The position numbers and the translations under genes were made by a program. A stretch of 64,000 nt of DNA, taken from positions 1 through 64,000 of the forward strand of contig DDWZ01000024.1 in the NCBI GenBank assembly GCA_002347095.1, given 5' to 3'. The notes under the pieces were generated by a model, which saw only the letters and a list, made by a program, of their open reading frames with translations, did no database searches and was not told the DNA's origin. The stretch is from Desulfobulbaceae bacterium UBA2273. Lineage in GTDB: Bacteria > Desulfobacterota > Desulfobulbia > Desulfobulbales > Desulfurivibrionaceae. Shown in pieces: positions 42,528 through 51,361 of the stretch (position 1 is the first letter of the stretch; every line of letters begins with the position of its first letter).

Positions 42528-43052
42528 TCACACCCCGCTGACGAGCTTGTAAATCGCCGGGTACTGACGATGCTGTTCCGCATGGTCAAGGCCATAGCCG
42601 ACCAGAAAGCCTTCCGCCACCTCAAATCCGGCATAATCCACGCTCACCTCAACCGTGCGCCGCTCTTTTTTGTCGATCAGGGCGCAAATCCGCACGGATT
42701 GAGCCTTTCGGGCCGCAAAGAGATCCTTGAGGCAGGCAAGGGTTTTGCCGGTATCGACGATATCCTCCACCAGCAACACATCCTTTCCTGCCAGCGCAAG
42801 CTCGGTGTCCTTGGTGCATTGAACTGCGCCGGAGGAACAGGTGGCGGCGCCGTAGCTCGATACCCGGATAAAATCGATTTCAAGGGGCAGCTCGATTTCC
42901 CGGACCAGATCGGCCATGAAGATGAAGGCCCCGTTCAGAATGCCGATCATAACCAACTGGCGGCCGGCATAATCACGACTGATGGCCTGGCCAAGCTCTG
43001 CAACCCGCGTGGCGATGTCCTGCCTGGAAACCACCTCTTGCTTCTCAATCAT
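42528..43052 (-). CDS. hpt: hypoxanthine phosphoribosyltransferase
   Basis: 174 residues from the ATG at 43052, selected for its AGGAGAGG RBS over an ATG 96 bp upstream. Type I phosphoribosyltransferase with the PRPP loop LLVEDIVDTGKTL and the flexible-loop/base-binding regions SSYG and KKERR, VDYAGFEV. It salvages hypoxanthine and guanine to IMP and GMP. It sits divergent from rubredoxin. Confidence 0.93.
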   Translation of the reverse strand: MIEKQEVVSRQDIATRVAELGQAISRDYAGRQLVMIGILNGAFIFMADLVREIELPLEIDFIRVSSYGAATCSSGAVQCTKDTELALAGKDVLLVEDIVDTGKTLACLKDLFAARKAQSVRICALIDKKERRTVEVSVDYAGFEVAEGFLVGYGLDHAEQHRQYPAIYKLVSGV

Positions 43053-43232
43053 CAACCCCTCTCCTGCAAAATCCTGGACAACGCCGGTGCATGGCGGTCT
43101 CAACGCCCATTGGCGATAAAAATCGTTGACGGTGCCCGAGTTGACCACCTATGATTAACAGATACGGCAGCTTGCCCCGGAGGGTTCGCCTGGCATCCCC
43201 ATACTGGTCACAACAGAAAAAGGAGCACCGCC

Positions 43233-43394
43233 ATGAAACGTTATGAATGTTCGGTTTGCGGGTATATCTATGATCCGGCCGTCGGAGACCCGGACTCAGG
43301 CATCGCCCCAGGCACCTCTTTTGAGGATCTGCCGGAAAACTGGTCTTGCCCCATCTGCGGCGCCAGCAAGGATATGTTCACTCCCCTGGACTAA
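43233..43394 (+). CDS. rubredoxin
   Basis: 53 residues. The start [19 protein letters not shown] and the second knuckle [12 protein letters not shown] supply the four cysteines (CxxCG twice) that hold one iron. The spacing and length match classic rubredoxins. RBS AAAGGAG lies 7 nt before the ATG. It is a cytosolic one-electron carrier, in anaerobes often feeding oxygen or peroxide detoxification. This is the only clear plus-strand gene here. It converges on the HDOD gene with 3 bp between stop codons. Confidence 0.96.
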   Translation: MKRYECSVCGYIYDPAVGDPDSGIAPGTSFEDLPENWSCPICGASKDMFTPLD

Positions 43395-43397
43395 AAT

Positions 43398-44939
43398 CTA
43401 CAGCAGGATATCCCCGGTGATGCCGGCCCACGTTTTGTCAAGCTCCGCGGAAAACGAATTGACAAATTGCGGCACGCTGACCTCCTGAAACGGGCGGTGG
43501 TATTCCTGGATCAACGCCCAGGAAAAAGAGCGCGCCGCATCTTCCGCTGTCACCCGGGGCTCCCCGAGGCAAACGCCCTTCAGGGAAGCAAAGATGTTCG
43601 CCAGATTTATCATGGCCACAGGCACCGGGTTGGTTGTGGCCTTTTCCGGCTGATGGTGGAAGTGCATCACATCCAGATACGGCTGCGGCAGGCCAATGCC
43701 TTCGGCAAGCCAGACCCCGGCCTGACCATGATCCACGCCGATATACTCTTTTTCCGCCCTGACCACATCCCGCAGCTCTTCTGAAGGTTGGCAAAACTGC
43801 GGGTAAAAATTCGGCGAGATTCCATCCAGCACCAGCATCCCCAGGTCATGGAGAAGGCCGCACAAATACAGATCGGCAGAGGTGTTTATCCGGATTACAT
43901 CCCGCAACATCTCGGCAATTCGCCCCACCACCACCGCATGTTGCCAGAAATCCCTGGAAACCGAGGTGAAACCGCTGAAGGCTTGTGATGACTTGGCCGC
44001 CCTGATGGTATCGACCAGCACCTCCTGCACCTGCTTGACCCCGATAATAACCATGGCCAGCGGAACCGTGCCCACCATGTTGGCCCTTCTGAAGAAAGGC
44101 GAATTTGCGGTCTGGATCACCCGGCAGCTCAGCACCGGATCAAGGGAGATTAAATCGGCCAGCCGCCGGGTATTATCAATGCCTGCGCCGCCTTTCATCA
44201 TGGCGGTCAACTCGGCGGCAACCGCGGGGTTCACCGGAAAAACAGCCTCCGGATGGACCCGAGGATGCAGCTTGGCGGGAGTCTGCCGCTGCTCCTTATC
44301 GGGCATGGGGGGAAGCGTGATGGTTGGCCTGGCCTTTTGCTCCTTCCCGGACCGCTCCATGCCCAGGTTCGGCTTGACCGGAGGCCGGGCCGGTTCTTCC
44401 TCGGCTTGGGCCTGGACCTCATCGGAAAGCACCTTCTGCAAGATGGACGGCTTGGCTTCTTCACCATCGCGCCCGGCAACTCTTTTATTGGCCAGATCCA
44501 GTCTGGCAACCAGCCGCTCGCAGAACCGCTTATAAAACTTCAGTTGCAGAAAGACATTTGAGGTGCTGACAATCTCCGGCTCAACCCGCAGGATAAATGA
44601 TTCCGCGCTTGCGACCACATCGGCGGTTCTTTTTATTTCGGTGACCAGAGCCATTTCCCCGAAGCAATCTCCGGTGGTAAGGGTGGTGAGCTGAATGGGC
44701 TTCGTTTTCCCATGCAACCGTTTTTCCACCCGGACTTGCCCCTTGACCAGGATGTAAAACGCCCGCTCGGTGGTGCCTTCCTTGATGATCACCGTGTCGG
44801 GAGGAACCCGGAGCCATTTGCTGACCAGAAGGAACTGCTTGAGTTCATGGTCATCAAACCCATGGAAAAAACTCACTTTTTTCAGAAACTCAATCTGCTC
44901 GTCAAGGTCGATTTCTTTGCTCTTTTTACCTGGGGCCAT
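43398..44939 (-). CDS. cyclic-nucleotide-binding / HDOD domain regulator
   Basis: 513 residues. N-terminal cNMP-binding domain (about 15-140; FHGFDDHELKQFL, TGDCFGEMALVTEIKRTADV), a Pro/Glu-rich linker (about 165-225), then an HDOD domain (about 235-450; SLDPVLSCRVIQTANS, YLCGLLHDLGMLVLD). HDOD domains are catalytically altered HD relatives used in signalling. The GEMAL segment is preserved, so nucleotide binding is plausible, but the ligand is unknown. No RNA- or DNA-binding domain is evident. Confidence 0.9.
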   Translation of the reverse strand: MAPGKKSKEIDLDEQIEFLKKVSFFHGFDDHELKQFLLVSKWLRVPPDTVIIKEGTTERAFYILVKGQVRVEKRLHGKTKPIQLTTLTTGDCFGEMALVTEIKRTADVVASAESFILRVEPEIVSTSNVFLQLKFYKRFCERLVARLDLANKRVAGRDGEEAKPSILQKVLSDEVQAQAEEEPARPPVKPNLGMERSGKEQKARPTITLPPMPDKEQRQTPAKLHPRVHPEAVFPVNPAVAAELTAMMKGGAGIDNTRRLADLISLDPVLSCRVIQTANSPFFRRANMVGTVPLAMVIIGVKQVQEVLVDTIRAAKSSQAFSGFTSVSRDFWQHAVVVGRIAEMLRDVIRINTSADLYLCGLLHDLGMLVLDGISPNFYPQFCQPSEELRDVVRAEKEYIGVDHGQAGVWLAEGIGLPQPYLDVMHFHHQPEKATTNPVPVAMINLANIFASLKGVCLGEPRVTAEDAARSFSWALIQEYHRPFQEVSVPQFVNSFSAELDKTWAGITGDILL

Positions 44940-45023
44940 GATTTTTCCTTCGCAGTTGCACTATCGCCATTTCACTGCTGCCGTTGCACCGCCGCCATTC
45001 CACTGCCGCGCCCGGCTGCCGGG

Positions 45024-46430
45024 CTATTTCCCGAGACAAAACTCCGCAAAAATCATATCCAGCACATCGTCCGTGGTCGTTTCCCCGATGATATCTCCAA
45101 GAAAAGCCAGCGCCCCCTGGAGATCAATGGCCAGAAGGTCGGGCGGTAAATCCGCGCCCAGCCCCTCGCCAACCTGGCGCACCGCGCCAAGGGCCCGTTG
45201 CAGCGCAACGGCATGCCGCACATTGGGAGCGGCGACTCCAGGCTCCTGGAGGCCATGGCCGCCGGTGGCCGCCCCGTAAACAGCATCCTCCAGCGTGCGG
45301 ATACCTTCCCCGGTCGTGGCGGAAATGGCGACAACCGGCACCCCGGGAAACGCTGCTTCGTAATGGGCGCAACTTAAGGGGAGAGCCCTGTCGATCTTAT
45401 TGACCACCACCACGACCTTCTTGTCCGCGGCCACCTGGAACAGCGCGCGATCCTCGGAATGCAGCCCCTCTGCCCCGTCAAGAACCAGCAGGACCAGATC
45501 CGCCTGATCCAACTTTTGCCGTGCCCGCCGGATGCCGATCTCCTCCACCGCTTCGGAGGTTTCCCGGATACCTGCCGTATCGACAATGCGCACCGGCACC
45601 CCTTTGATGTCCAGGCACTCCTCGATGGTGTCCCTGGTTGTCCCGGGCAGCTCCGTGACTATGGCCCGGTCTTCCCGGAGAAGACAATTGAGCAGGCTGG
45701 ATTTACCCACATTGGGCCTGCCGAGAATCACCACGGAGATTCCCTCCCGGATGATTTTCCCCCCCTCCGCCCTTGCAAGCAATCGGGACAAAGGCTCTGC
45801 CGCTTCCAGCACCAGCCTGGCCTGCAGCGCTTTGGTGTCGAGGATCTCCACCTCCTCGTCGGGGAAATCGATGGCCACCTCCATGATAGCACGAACCGCC
45901 ACAAGCGCGTCACGAATTTTCCAGATCTCTCCGTGCAATCCCCCCCGGAGTTGGCTCACCGCAAGGCTCGCGCCCTCTCTGGTCTTGGCGCGCAACAACT
46001 CGGCAACCGCCTCGGCCTGGGTCAGGTCGATCCTCCCATTGAGAAAGGCGCGTTTGGTGAACTCCCCCGGCTCCGCCAGGCGGGTGGCTGGGAAGGTCAC
46101 GATCAGGGCAAGGATCTCCTGCAGCAGCAGATAACTGCCGTGCCCGTGGATCTCCACCACATCTTCCCTGGTGTAGGTCTGCGGCGCCCGCATATACACG
46201 GCGAGCACCTCGTCGATCACCAAGCCTGTTGTGGGATGGACGACAGCGCCGAAATAGAGCCTGTGGCTTATGATTTTTTTGGGGGGATTTTTCGGTTGAA
46301 AAAGCTGCTGGAGGATTGCGTGGCACTGGGGGCCGCTCACCCGGATGATGCCGATGCCGCCGGCGCCGGGCGGCGTCGCAATGGCGGCGATGGTCGCCTC
46401 GTTGAAATCCGGGAAATCCGGCGTTGCCAT
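45024..46430 (-). CDS. mnmE: tRNA modification GTPase MnmE
   Basis: 468 residues. N-terminal TrmE domain (IAAIATPPGAGGIGIIRVSG, GEFTKRAFLNGRIDLTQAEA), central helical domain and a G domain with G1 GRPNVGKSS, G2 TTRD, G3 DTAG and G4 NKID. The C-terminus is FCLGK, keeping the catalytic Cys of the FC(I/V)GK motif. With MnmG it makes 5-carboxymethylaminomethyl-uridine at the wobble position of certain tRNAs. It is the last gene of the rpmH-to-mnmE block; mnmG is not visible. Confidence 0.96.
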   Translation of the reverse strand: MATPDFPDFNEATIAAIATPPGAGGIGIIRVSGPQCHAILQQLFQPKNPPKKIISHRLYFGAVVHPTTGLVIDEVLAVYMRAPQTYTREDVVEIHGHGSYLLLQEILALIVTFPATRLAEPGEFTKRAFLNGRIDLTQAEAVAELLRAKTREGASLAVSQLRGGLHGEIWKIRDALVAVRAIMEVAIDFPDEEVEILDTKALQARLVLEAAEPLSRLLARAEGGKIIREGISVVILGRPNVGKSSLLNCLLREDRAIVTELPGTTRDTIEECLDIKGVPVRIVDTAGIRETSEAVEEIGIRRARQKLDQADLVLLVLDGAEGLHSEDRALFQVAADKKVVVVVNKIDRALPLSCAHYEAAFPGVPVVAISATTGEGIRTLEDAVYGAATGGHGLQEPGVAAPNVRHAVALQRALGAVRQVGEGLGADLPPDLLAIDLQGALAFLGDIIGETTTDDVLDMIFAEFCLGK

Positions 46431-46589
46431 ACGTTTCTTGCCCTATGAGATTCGGCGGAACAAAAAGCTTGCCCACCCCTCGGCACGCTGTCCGTGCTTA
46501 CAATCGCGGTAAAACCGAGCCGCCGACGCCACAGCCCCGACCGCAAAAAATGTTGCTCCGGAACCATTTGCCGCCGGGACGCGAACGCT

Positions 46590-46626
46590 CTTCTGGAAAC
46601 CGCGCTTTCGCGCCCGTTTCCAGAAG
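46590..46626. other. strong hairpin downstream of jag
   Basis: Arms CTTCTGGAAAC/GTTTCCAGAAG extended by an inner GCGC/GCGC pair with a TTTC loop, 2 bp past the jag stop codon. There is no U-tract on the minus strand. It may be a 3'-end or processing site separating jag from mnmE (about 200-bp gap). Confidence 0.6.
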
Positions 46627-46628
46627 CA

Positions 46629-47480
46629 TCATTCCGGGCTCTTTTCCGCGGTTTTCTTTTTTCTTGGCGCGCGGCGCCGCCCTTTCCCGGGCAGATAGAT
46701 GAGCACCTTCTTGAACAACCCCTCTCCAACGCTGCGGCTCCTGATCTCGGTATCGTCCTGCAGAGCCATGTGCACCATGCGTCTTTCCGCCGGGTTGATG
46801 GCGGGAATGGTTCTGGTCTTCCCGGTTTCTTTCACCTCCTGGGCCAGACGCAAAGCCCGTGCCTGGAGCTCCCCCATCCGGTTGTCCCGGAATCCTCCGG
46901 CATCGAGGGAGAAAAGAACCTTCTGCGGGAATTTCCTGGTGATGATCTTGCGCATCACATACTGCATGCTGTCAAGGGTCTGTCCCTCCGGGCCGACAAG
47001 AATATCGACAAAATCCCCGGCAATCTTGGCATGGACCTTGTTGTTCTGATCCTGGGAAATGCTGATTTCCGAAGAGCAAGCCATGAGATCCAGAATCCTG
47101 GCAAGGTCCGCCCGGATTGCCTCCATCTCCTCGGGGGTGACCGGATCGCCGACCGCCTCCTCCTGTTCATCGTTTTCCGCGGGCTGTTCCACCCGGGCCT
47201 TGGGGACAGCGGGCTTTTTCTCCGAAACAGCCCGTTCGGGCCTGGCCTTGGGCGCACTCGCCTTTTTCTCCGGGGCCGGTCGTTTCTGCTCGTGGCCGCC
47301 CTCTTTCTTGAGCGACACCTGCACCGCCGCCTTTTTTCGGCCCAGGCCGAAAATACCGGTGGAGCCGGTGGAGATTATGCGGATATCAAGCTCTTCCCGC
47401 GGCACATTCAGCGCGGCGCAGGCATTGCCGATCGCCTCTTCAACATCCGTTCCCTTATATTCCATCTTGGCAGACGACAT
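46629..47480 (-). CDS. jag: Jag/KhpB RNA-binding protein
   Basis: 283 residues: Jag_N domain (about 1-55; EEAIGNACAALNVPREEL, GIFGLGRKKA), a long charged Lys/Pro/Glu linker (about 62-115), a KH domain (about 130-205; GDFVDILVGPEGQTLDSMQY) and an R3H domain (about 207-265; AINPAERRMVHMAL). The family binds RNA and is tied to cell elongation and YidC function in other bacteria. GGAGG RBS supports the start. It follows yidC as in most genomes. Confidence 0.93.
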   Translation of the reverse strand: MSSAKMEYKGTDVEEAIGNACAALNVPREELDIRIISTGSTGIFGLGRKKAAVQVSLKKEGGHEQKRPAPEKKASAPKARPERAVSEKKPAVPKARVEQPAENDEQEEAVGDPVTPEEMEAIRADLARILDLMACSSEISISQDQNNKVHAKIAGDFVDILVGPEGQTLDSMQYVMRKIITRKFPQKVLFSLDAGGFRDNRMGELQARALRLAQEVKETGKTRTIPAINPAERRMVHMALQDDTEIRSRSVGEGLFKKVLIYLPGKGRRRAPRKKKTAEKSPE

Positions 47481-47584
47481 CGTGTGATTCCTCCATCTCA
47501 GGCCACATTCTCCGGCGGCCCGACGTCTTCTCTTGGCGACTTTGGCAGGGGCTGCCCCTTGCGCGCTCCTTAACTCAACCCGCT

Positions 47585-49228
47585 CTACGCGGCCTCATCC
47601 CGGTTCACGAGATACTGCTGGCCAATGGAGAGCAGGTTGTTGACAAACCAGTACAAGACCAGCCCGGAAGCAAAATTGAGGAACATGAAGGTAAAAATGA
47701 CCGGCATGAACATCATGACCTTCTGCTGGGTGGGATCCCCGGTGGCCGGGGTCATTTTCTGCTGCAGAAACATGGTTGCCCCCATCAGCAGGGTCAGCAC
47801 CGGTATCCCTCCGAGAAACGGGATATCAAAGCCGACCGACAACCGGTCGGGGGCGGCCAGGTCGGTGATCCAGAGGAAAAAAGGCGCGTGCCGCAACTCG
47901 ATGGTCTGGAGCAGCACCTTGTACAGGGCGAAAAACACCGGGATCTGGATGACCATGGGCAGACAGCCGCCCACCGGATTTACCTTGTAGGTCTGATACA
48001 GCTTGATCATCTCCTGCTGCTGCATCTGCTTGTCGTCCTTGAATTTCTCACGCAGCTTTGCCATCTTGGGCTGCAGCTTCTGCATGGTCTTCATGGACTT
48101 CATGCCCTTCTGGGAAACGGGCCAGAAAAGCAGCTTGATGAGCACCGTCACCAGGATGATGGCCACGCCGTAATTGCCCACATATTTATGGAGAAAATTG
48201 AGCAGATAGAGGGTCGGCTTGGCCATCACGTCAAACCAGCCGAAATTGATGCTGCGCTCCAGCTCGTGGCCGGCTTCCTTAAGCGCCCCCATGGTCTTGG
48301 GGCCGAAATACACCGAATAGGTATACTGCTGGCTCTGCCCGGGCTGGATGACATCGCTGGCTCCGGCCAGCACCGTGGTCACCCGGGTTTCATCCTGCAG
48401 GGAAAAATGAGCGGTGTGCTGTTCGCCGGTGCGCGGAACAATGCCGCAGAGAAAATAGTTGTCCTCGTAGGCTGCCCAACTGATCTTGCCGGTGAAGCTC
48501 TTGCTTCCCTTTTTCAGATCGGAGGTGTCGACTTCCTCCAACACCCCGTCGTACACGAGAGCGGGTCCAACGAAAACCATCTGGCTTTCCTTGACAAACG
48601 GCCGGTTGTCAAGGGTCAGGTACGGCGCTCCCTGCAGGGGGGTGGCCGTCTTGTTCGCCACATCAACGGTCAGCTCCAGCAGGTACTGCTGATCCTGGAA
48701 CCGCAAGGTGCGAACAATCTCAAGGCCGGAGGGCAACTTGCCCCGCATGGTCAGCACCACGCCGCCATCTTGCCCCTCTTGGAGCGGAGCAGCCTCATAG
48801 ACCACCGGAGGGATGCTGCCCGGCTCAATCCCCCAGGAAAAATTCAAAGGGAGATTGTCGCCTTCCTTCGGCCGCAGCATTTCTTTATCACCGGAATCCT
48901 TGGCCAGATCCTCGCGGTAATTCTTCAGGCGAAAACTTTTCACCATGCCGCCGGTTTCCGTGACCACCGCCGAATAGAGGCTTGTTGTCACCGGGATCTC
49001 ACGCCCTACTCTGCCGGCACCGCCGGCGGGCTGGGCAGCCAAAAGGCTTGCCGCGGCAACCGGCGGTGCAGCAGCCGCAGGGATTTTTTCTTCTGGCTTG
49101 CCGTTTTCAGGGGAGGAGACAACGGTGCTTTCCGTGACCGGAGGAGGGGTGGGAACAAAAAAATACTGATAACCAAGCAAAATGGCCAAGGAAAGGAAGA
49201 TGGCCAAAAACATTCTCTGAGTGTCCAT
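47585..49228 (-). CDS. yidC: membrane protein insertase YidC
   Basis: 547 residues with an N-terminal anchor (MDTQRMFLAIFLSLAIL), the large periplasmic beta-sandwich domain P1 of Gram-negative YidC (about 65-335) and the conserved five-helix core (about 350-540). Core segments include YGVAIILVTVLIKLLFWP, NPVGGCLPMVIQIPVFFALY and the final FASGLVLYWFVNNLLS. It inserts proteins into the inner membrane alone or with Sec. RBS GAGG supports the ATG. Confidence 0.97.
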   Translation of the reverse strand: MDTQRMFLAIFLSLAILLGYQYFFVPTPPPVTESTVVSSPENGKPEEKIPAAAAPPVAAASLLAAQPAGGAGRVGREIPVTTSLYSAVVTETGGMVKSFRLKNYREDLAKDSGDKEMLRPKEGDNLPLNFSWGIEPGSIPPVVYEAAPLQEGQDGGVVLTMRGKLPSGLEIVRTLRFQDQQYLLELTVDVANKTATPLQGAPYLTLDNRPFVKESQMVFVGPALVYDGVLEEVDTSDLKKGSKSFTGKISWAAYEDNYFLCGIVPRTGEQHTAHFSLQDETRVTTVLAGASDVIQPGQSQQYTYSVYFGPKTMGALKEAGHELERSINFGWFDVMAKPTLYLLNFLHKYVGNYGVAIILVTVLIKLLFWPVSQKGMKSMKTMQKLQPKMAKLREKFKDDKQMQQQEMIKLYQTYKVNPVGGCLPMVIQIPVFFALYKVLLQTIELRHAPFFLWITDLAAPDRLSVGFDIPFLGGIPVLTLLMGATMFLQQKMTPATGDPTQQKVMMFMPVIFTFMFLNFASGLVLYWFVNNLLSIGQQYLVNRDEAA

Positions 49229-49302
49229 GAAATCGATCCTCGTCAGGCTCTATTAGTTGGATGCAGGCCTGAAGCACCCGGGCAACACCACCTGCTGTCG
49301 CC

Positions 49303-49521
49303 TCAAAAAGGTTTGTCCACCGGATCATACCCGCCGGGATGAAAGGGATGGCAGCGGAGAAGGCGGCGCGTGGCAAGGTACAGACCACGAACAGTTCCGT
49401 GGAGGGCAAGAGCCTCTATGGCATACTGTGAACAGGTGGGAGAAAAACGGCAGCTCGGCGCGAAAAGTGGAGAGATGCACAACTGGTAACACCGTATCAG
49501 GGCAATGAAAATTCTTTTCAC
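49303..49521 (-). CDS. yidD: membrane protein insertion efficiency factor YidD
   Basis: 72 residues from the GTG at 49521 (AGGA at good spacing; a TTG two codons earlier is too close to the RBS). The start [18 protein letters not shown] is typical. The family core [15 protein letters not shown] and the closing [16 protein letters not shown] are fully present. It supports YidC-dependent insertion. It lies between rnpA and yidC as usual. Confidence 0.95.
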   Translation of the reverse strand: MKRIFIALIRCYQLCISPLFAPSCRFSPTCSQYAIEALALHGTVRGLYLATRRLLRCHPFHPGGYDPVDKPF

Positions 49522-49593
49522 ATCCAATCCTGATGGTCTCGTAAAAATGTCGGGAACGTGCCGCTTCCGGAAAATATGACGACCATCAGAAAA

Positions 49594-49980
49594 TCACGAG
49601 ACCTTCAACGCCACTACGCCCGAACCTGCTCCCTTGCCGACAGCCTTACGCCGGGCAAGGAGTGCACCAACCGCCGCCTCGACCTCCTGCGGGGAGTTGG
49701 GGGTAAATCCGGCCCGCACGGCAAAAACCACGTCGGAGAAAGGCTCGATAAAATCTCGATTATGACGAAAGAATTCCCGGATTATCCTCTTGATCCTGTT
49801 TCGCTGAACAGCCTGCCGTACTCCGTGGATACTTATGCCCAGCCTGTTGCCCGCACCGCTGTTCGGCGCATGGATCACGGTAAAGTTCTGACCACGCGCC
49901 CGTTTTCCCTGCTCATACACCATTCTGTATTGCCAGGGCTTGACCAGCAGCATGGCCTTGGAGAGGGGCAGAGCTTTCAT
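49594..49980 (-). CDS. rnpA: ribonuclease P protein component
   Basis: 128 residues. The basic RnpA signature is visible: GISIHGVRQAVQRNRIKRII followed by REFFRH. Val in place of the usual Lys in KxxG-AVxRN (GVRQAVQRN) is a small variation. It binds RNase P RNA and aids 5' maturation of pre-tRNAs. The C-terminal 15 residues are Gly/Ala-rich and variable. It starts 34 bp after rpmH; the RBS is weak, as expected for this coupled pair. Confidence 0.94.
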   Translation of the reverse strand: MKALPLSKAMLLVKPWQYRMVYEQGKRARGQNFTVIHAPNSGAGNRLGISIHGVRQAVQRNRIKRIIREFFRHNRDFIEPFSDVVFAVRAGFTPNSPQEVEAAVGALLARRKAVGKGAGSGVVALKVS

Positions 49981-50014
49981 TCGACGCGAACGATGCTGTT
50001 TTTCCGGAGAGAAA

Positions 50015-50152
50015 CTACACGGTCAGCCGCTTGCGGCCCTTGGCCCGGCGACGGTTGATGACGGCCCGCCCGTTCTTTGTCTGCATTCTGGCCCGAAAGC
50101 CATGGGTGCGGTGCCTTTTGAGGTTGCTCGGCTGAAAAGTTCTCTTGCTCAT
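50015..50152 (-). CDS. rpmH: 50S ribosomal protein L34
   Basis: 45 residues, [20 protein letters not shown] then [20 protein letters not shown] and KRLTV, a full match to L34. The RBS is AAAAGGAAGA just upstream. It is the first gene of the rpmH-rnpA-yidD-yidC-jag-mnmE run. The 265 bp upstream (50153-50417) should hold its promoter; no dnaA gene and no TTATCCACA-type DnaA box were seen there, so this is probably not at the origin. Confidence 0.96.
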   Translation of the reverse strand: MSKRTFQPSNLKRHRTHGFRARMQTKNGRAVINRRRAKGRKRLTV

Positions 50153-50417
50153 GATCGTCTTCCTTTTTCTCTTCTGTTAGGGCCTCTAGGGGGCCTGCCT
50201 CTCATTTTTGCTGTCTCGCAGCATCCGGGCCTTGCGTCACGCACTCTTACGGAAACAATACCAAAAACGCAAAAGATTCCGCCCAGCAATAAAGCTCGCT
50301 ATATTACTCAGAGCCAGGCGACATGTCAAACATTTTCCCACTCCATACTAGGAGCTAGTTTTCCCCTGCAACATGTCCCATGTCACGAGTTTATTACGGA
50401 GAAGAGATATAAAAGGG

Positions 50418-50987
50418 CTACTTGCTCATAATGTCAAGCCCTTTAACCCCATCTTTAAAATCAGGACGCCAGCGGAGTGAGGGTACTTTTCGTCTTGCTA
50501 ATCCCCGGTACGTTGGCTTGATGACGATAGTCTTTCCTTCCGTTGGAATCACTACTTCTCGTCGCACAGAAACATCTTCGGTGGGCAGGTATGCTGTGAA
50601 GGTGTAAGTTCCTGGCTTCAAGCGAATTGTCGTCTTATAGAGATATCTCACCCCTTCGCCGCTTTCCGGGTCTGTATGCGGATCGGTGGTAGTCGTCTCA
50701 TTTTGCATCTCCATGGGCAGCCTCATTGATTGCCCGTTGATATCAACAAAAAGCAAATATTCATCCTTGCCGTGCTTGGCTGGCTCAAAAAGAAACGCTG
50801 AATATTTGTGGGTTTTTATCGAGGCCGATACGGTGACAAGCGCCTCATCCGCTCCCACTGCCGCCGCCCCGTCCGAGGCTACCTGAAACACATCGTTACG
50901 TTGACCCAACAGATTCTGATTGCTGGCCGCGCAGCCCGCCAAGATCAGGCCCCAAATTACTATGAGTAAATGACTTGTTTTTTTCAT
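50418..50987 (-). CDS. hypothetical lipoprotein of the metal-efflux operon
   Basis: 189 residues; signal peptide with lipobox LAGC (Cys at 19), then a mostly beta domain with a PEGA-like segment (IRLKPGTYTFTAYLPTEDVS). The C-terminus is basic. I do not recognise a specific family. RBS AAGGAG supports the ATG, and it starts 32 bp after the PII-like gene in the same direction, so it is probably co-transcribed with the efflux genes. A role in the outer membrane or periplasm near the pump is inference. Confidence 0.7.
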   Translation of the reverse strand: MKKTSHLLIVIWGLILAGCAASNQNLLGQRNDVFQVASDGAAAVGADEALVTVSASIKTHKYSAFLFEPAKHGKDEYLLFVDINGQSMRLPMEMQNETTTTDPHTDPESGEGVRYLYKTTIRLKPGTYTFTAYLPTEDVSVRREVVIPTEGKTIVIKPTYRGLARRKVPSLRWRPDFKDGVKGLDIMSK

Positions 50988-51019
50988 GGCTTCAATCTCC
51001 TTTATTTCGATAATTTTGG

Positions 51020-51361
51020 TTATACTGCTGTCTCGCCACGCTCATTAGTCCGTATCCGCACGGCCTCTTCAACATTTAGGACGTAAATTTTCCCTTCCCC
51101 CTTCTCGCCGGTCCATGCCTTTTGCTGGATGGTGTCCACCACCTCCCCGGCGTTGCCATCGGAAACCATCAGCTCAATACGGGCCTTCTCGCTAAAATAG
51201 GTGATTTCCGTACCACCCTGGTCTCGGAAAGAAACCCCCTCCCCTTGTCCAAAACCTTTAACCTCCATAACGCTCATGCCGGTCAAGCCGTCAATGAGTC
51301 GCAAGGCTTCTGTTACTCTTTCCAGCACAGCCGGTCGAATATAGGCAATGATCTGCTTCAT
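51020..51361 (-). CDS. PII-like signalling protein linked to the RND metal pump
   Basis: 113 residues from the ATG at 51361, which overlaps the czcA-like stop by ATGA and has an AAGGAG RBS. PII fold signs: MKQIIAYIRPAVLERVTEAL at the start, MSVMEVKGFGQGEG, ARIELMVSDGNAGEVVDTIQ and GKIYVLNVEEAVRIRT at the end. The T-loop region lacks the RGAEY uridylylation site of GlnB/GlnK. Such PII-like proteins are known beside Cus/Czc-type pumps and are thought to adjust metal export; the ligand is unclear. Confidence 0.88.
   Translation of the reverse strand: MKQIIAYIRPAVLERVTEALRLIDGLTGMSVMEVKGFGQGEGVSFRDQGGTEITYFSEKARIELMVSDGNAGEVVDTIQQKAWTGEKGEGKIYVLNVEEAVRIRTNERGETAV

Noticed and set aside
50153..50417. 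Possible replication origin upstream of rpmH
   Set aside because: No dnaA gene and no DnaA-box cluster were found in the gap.
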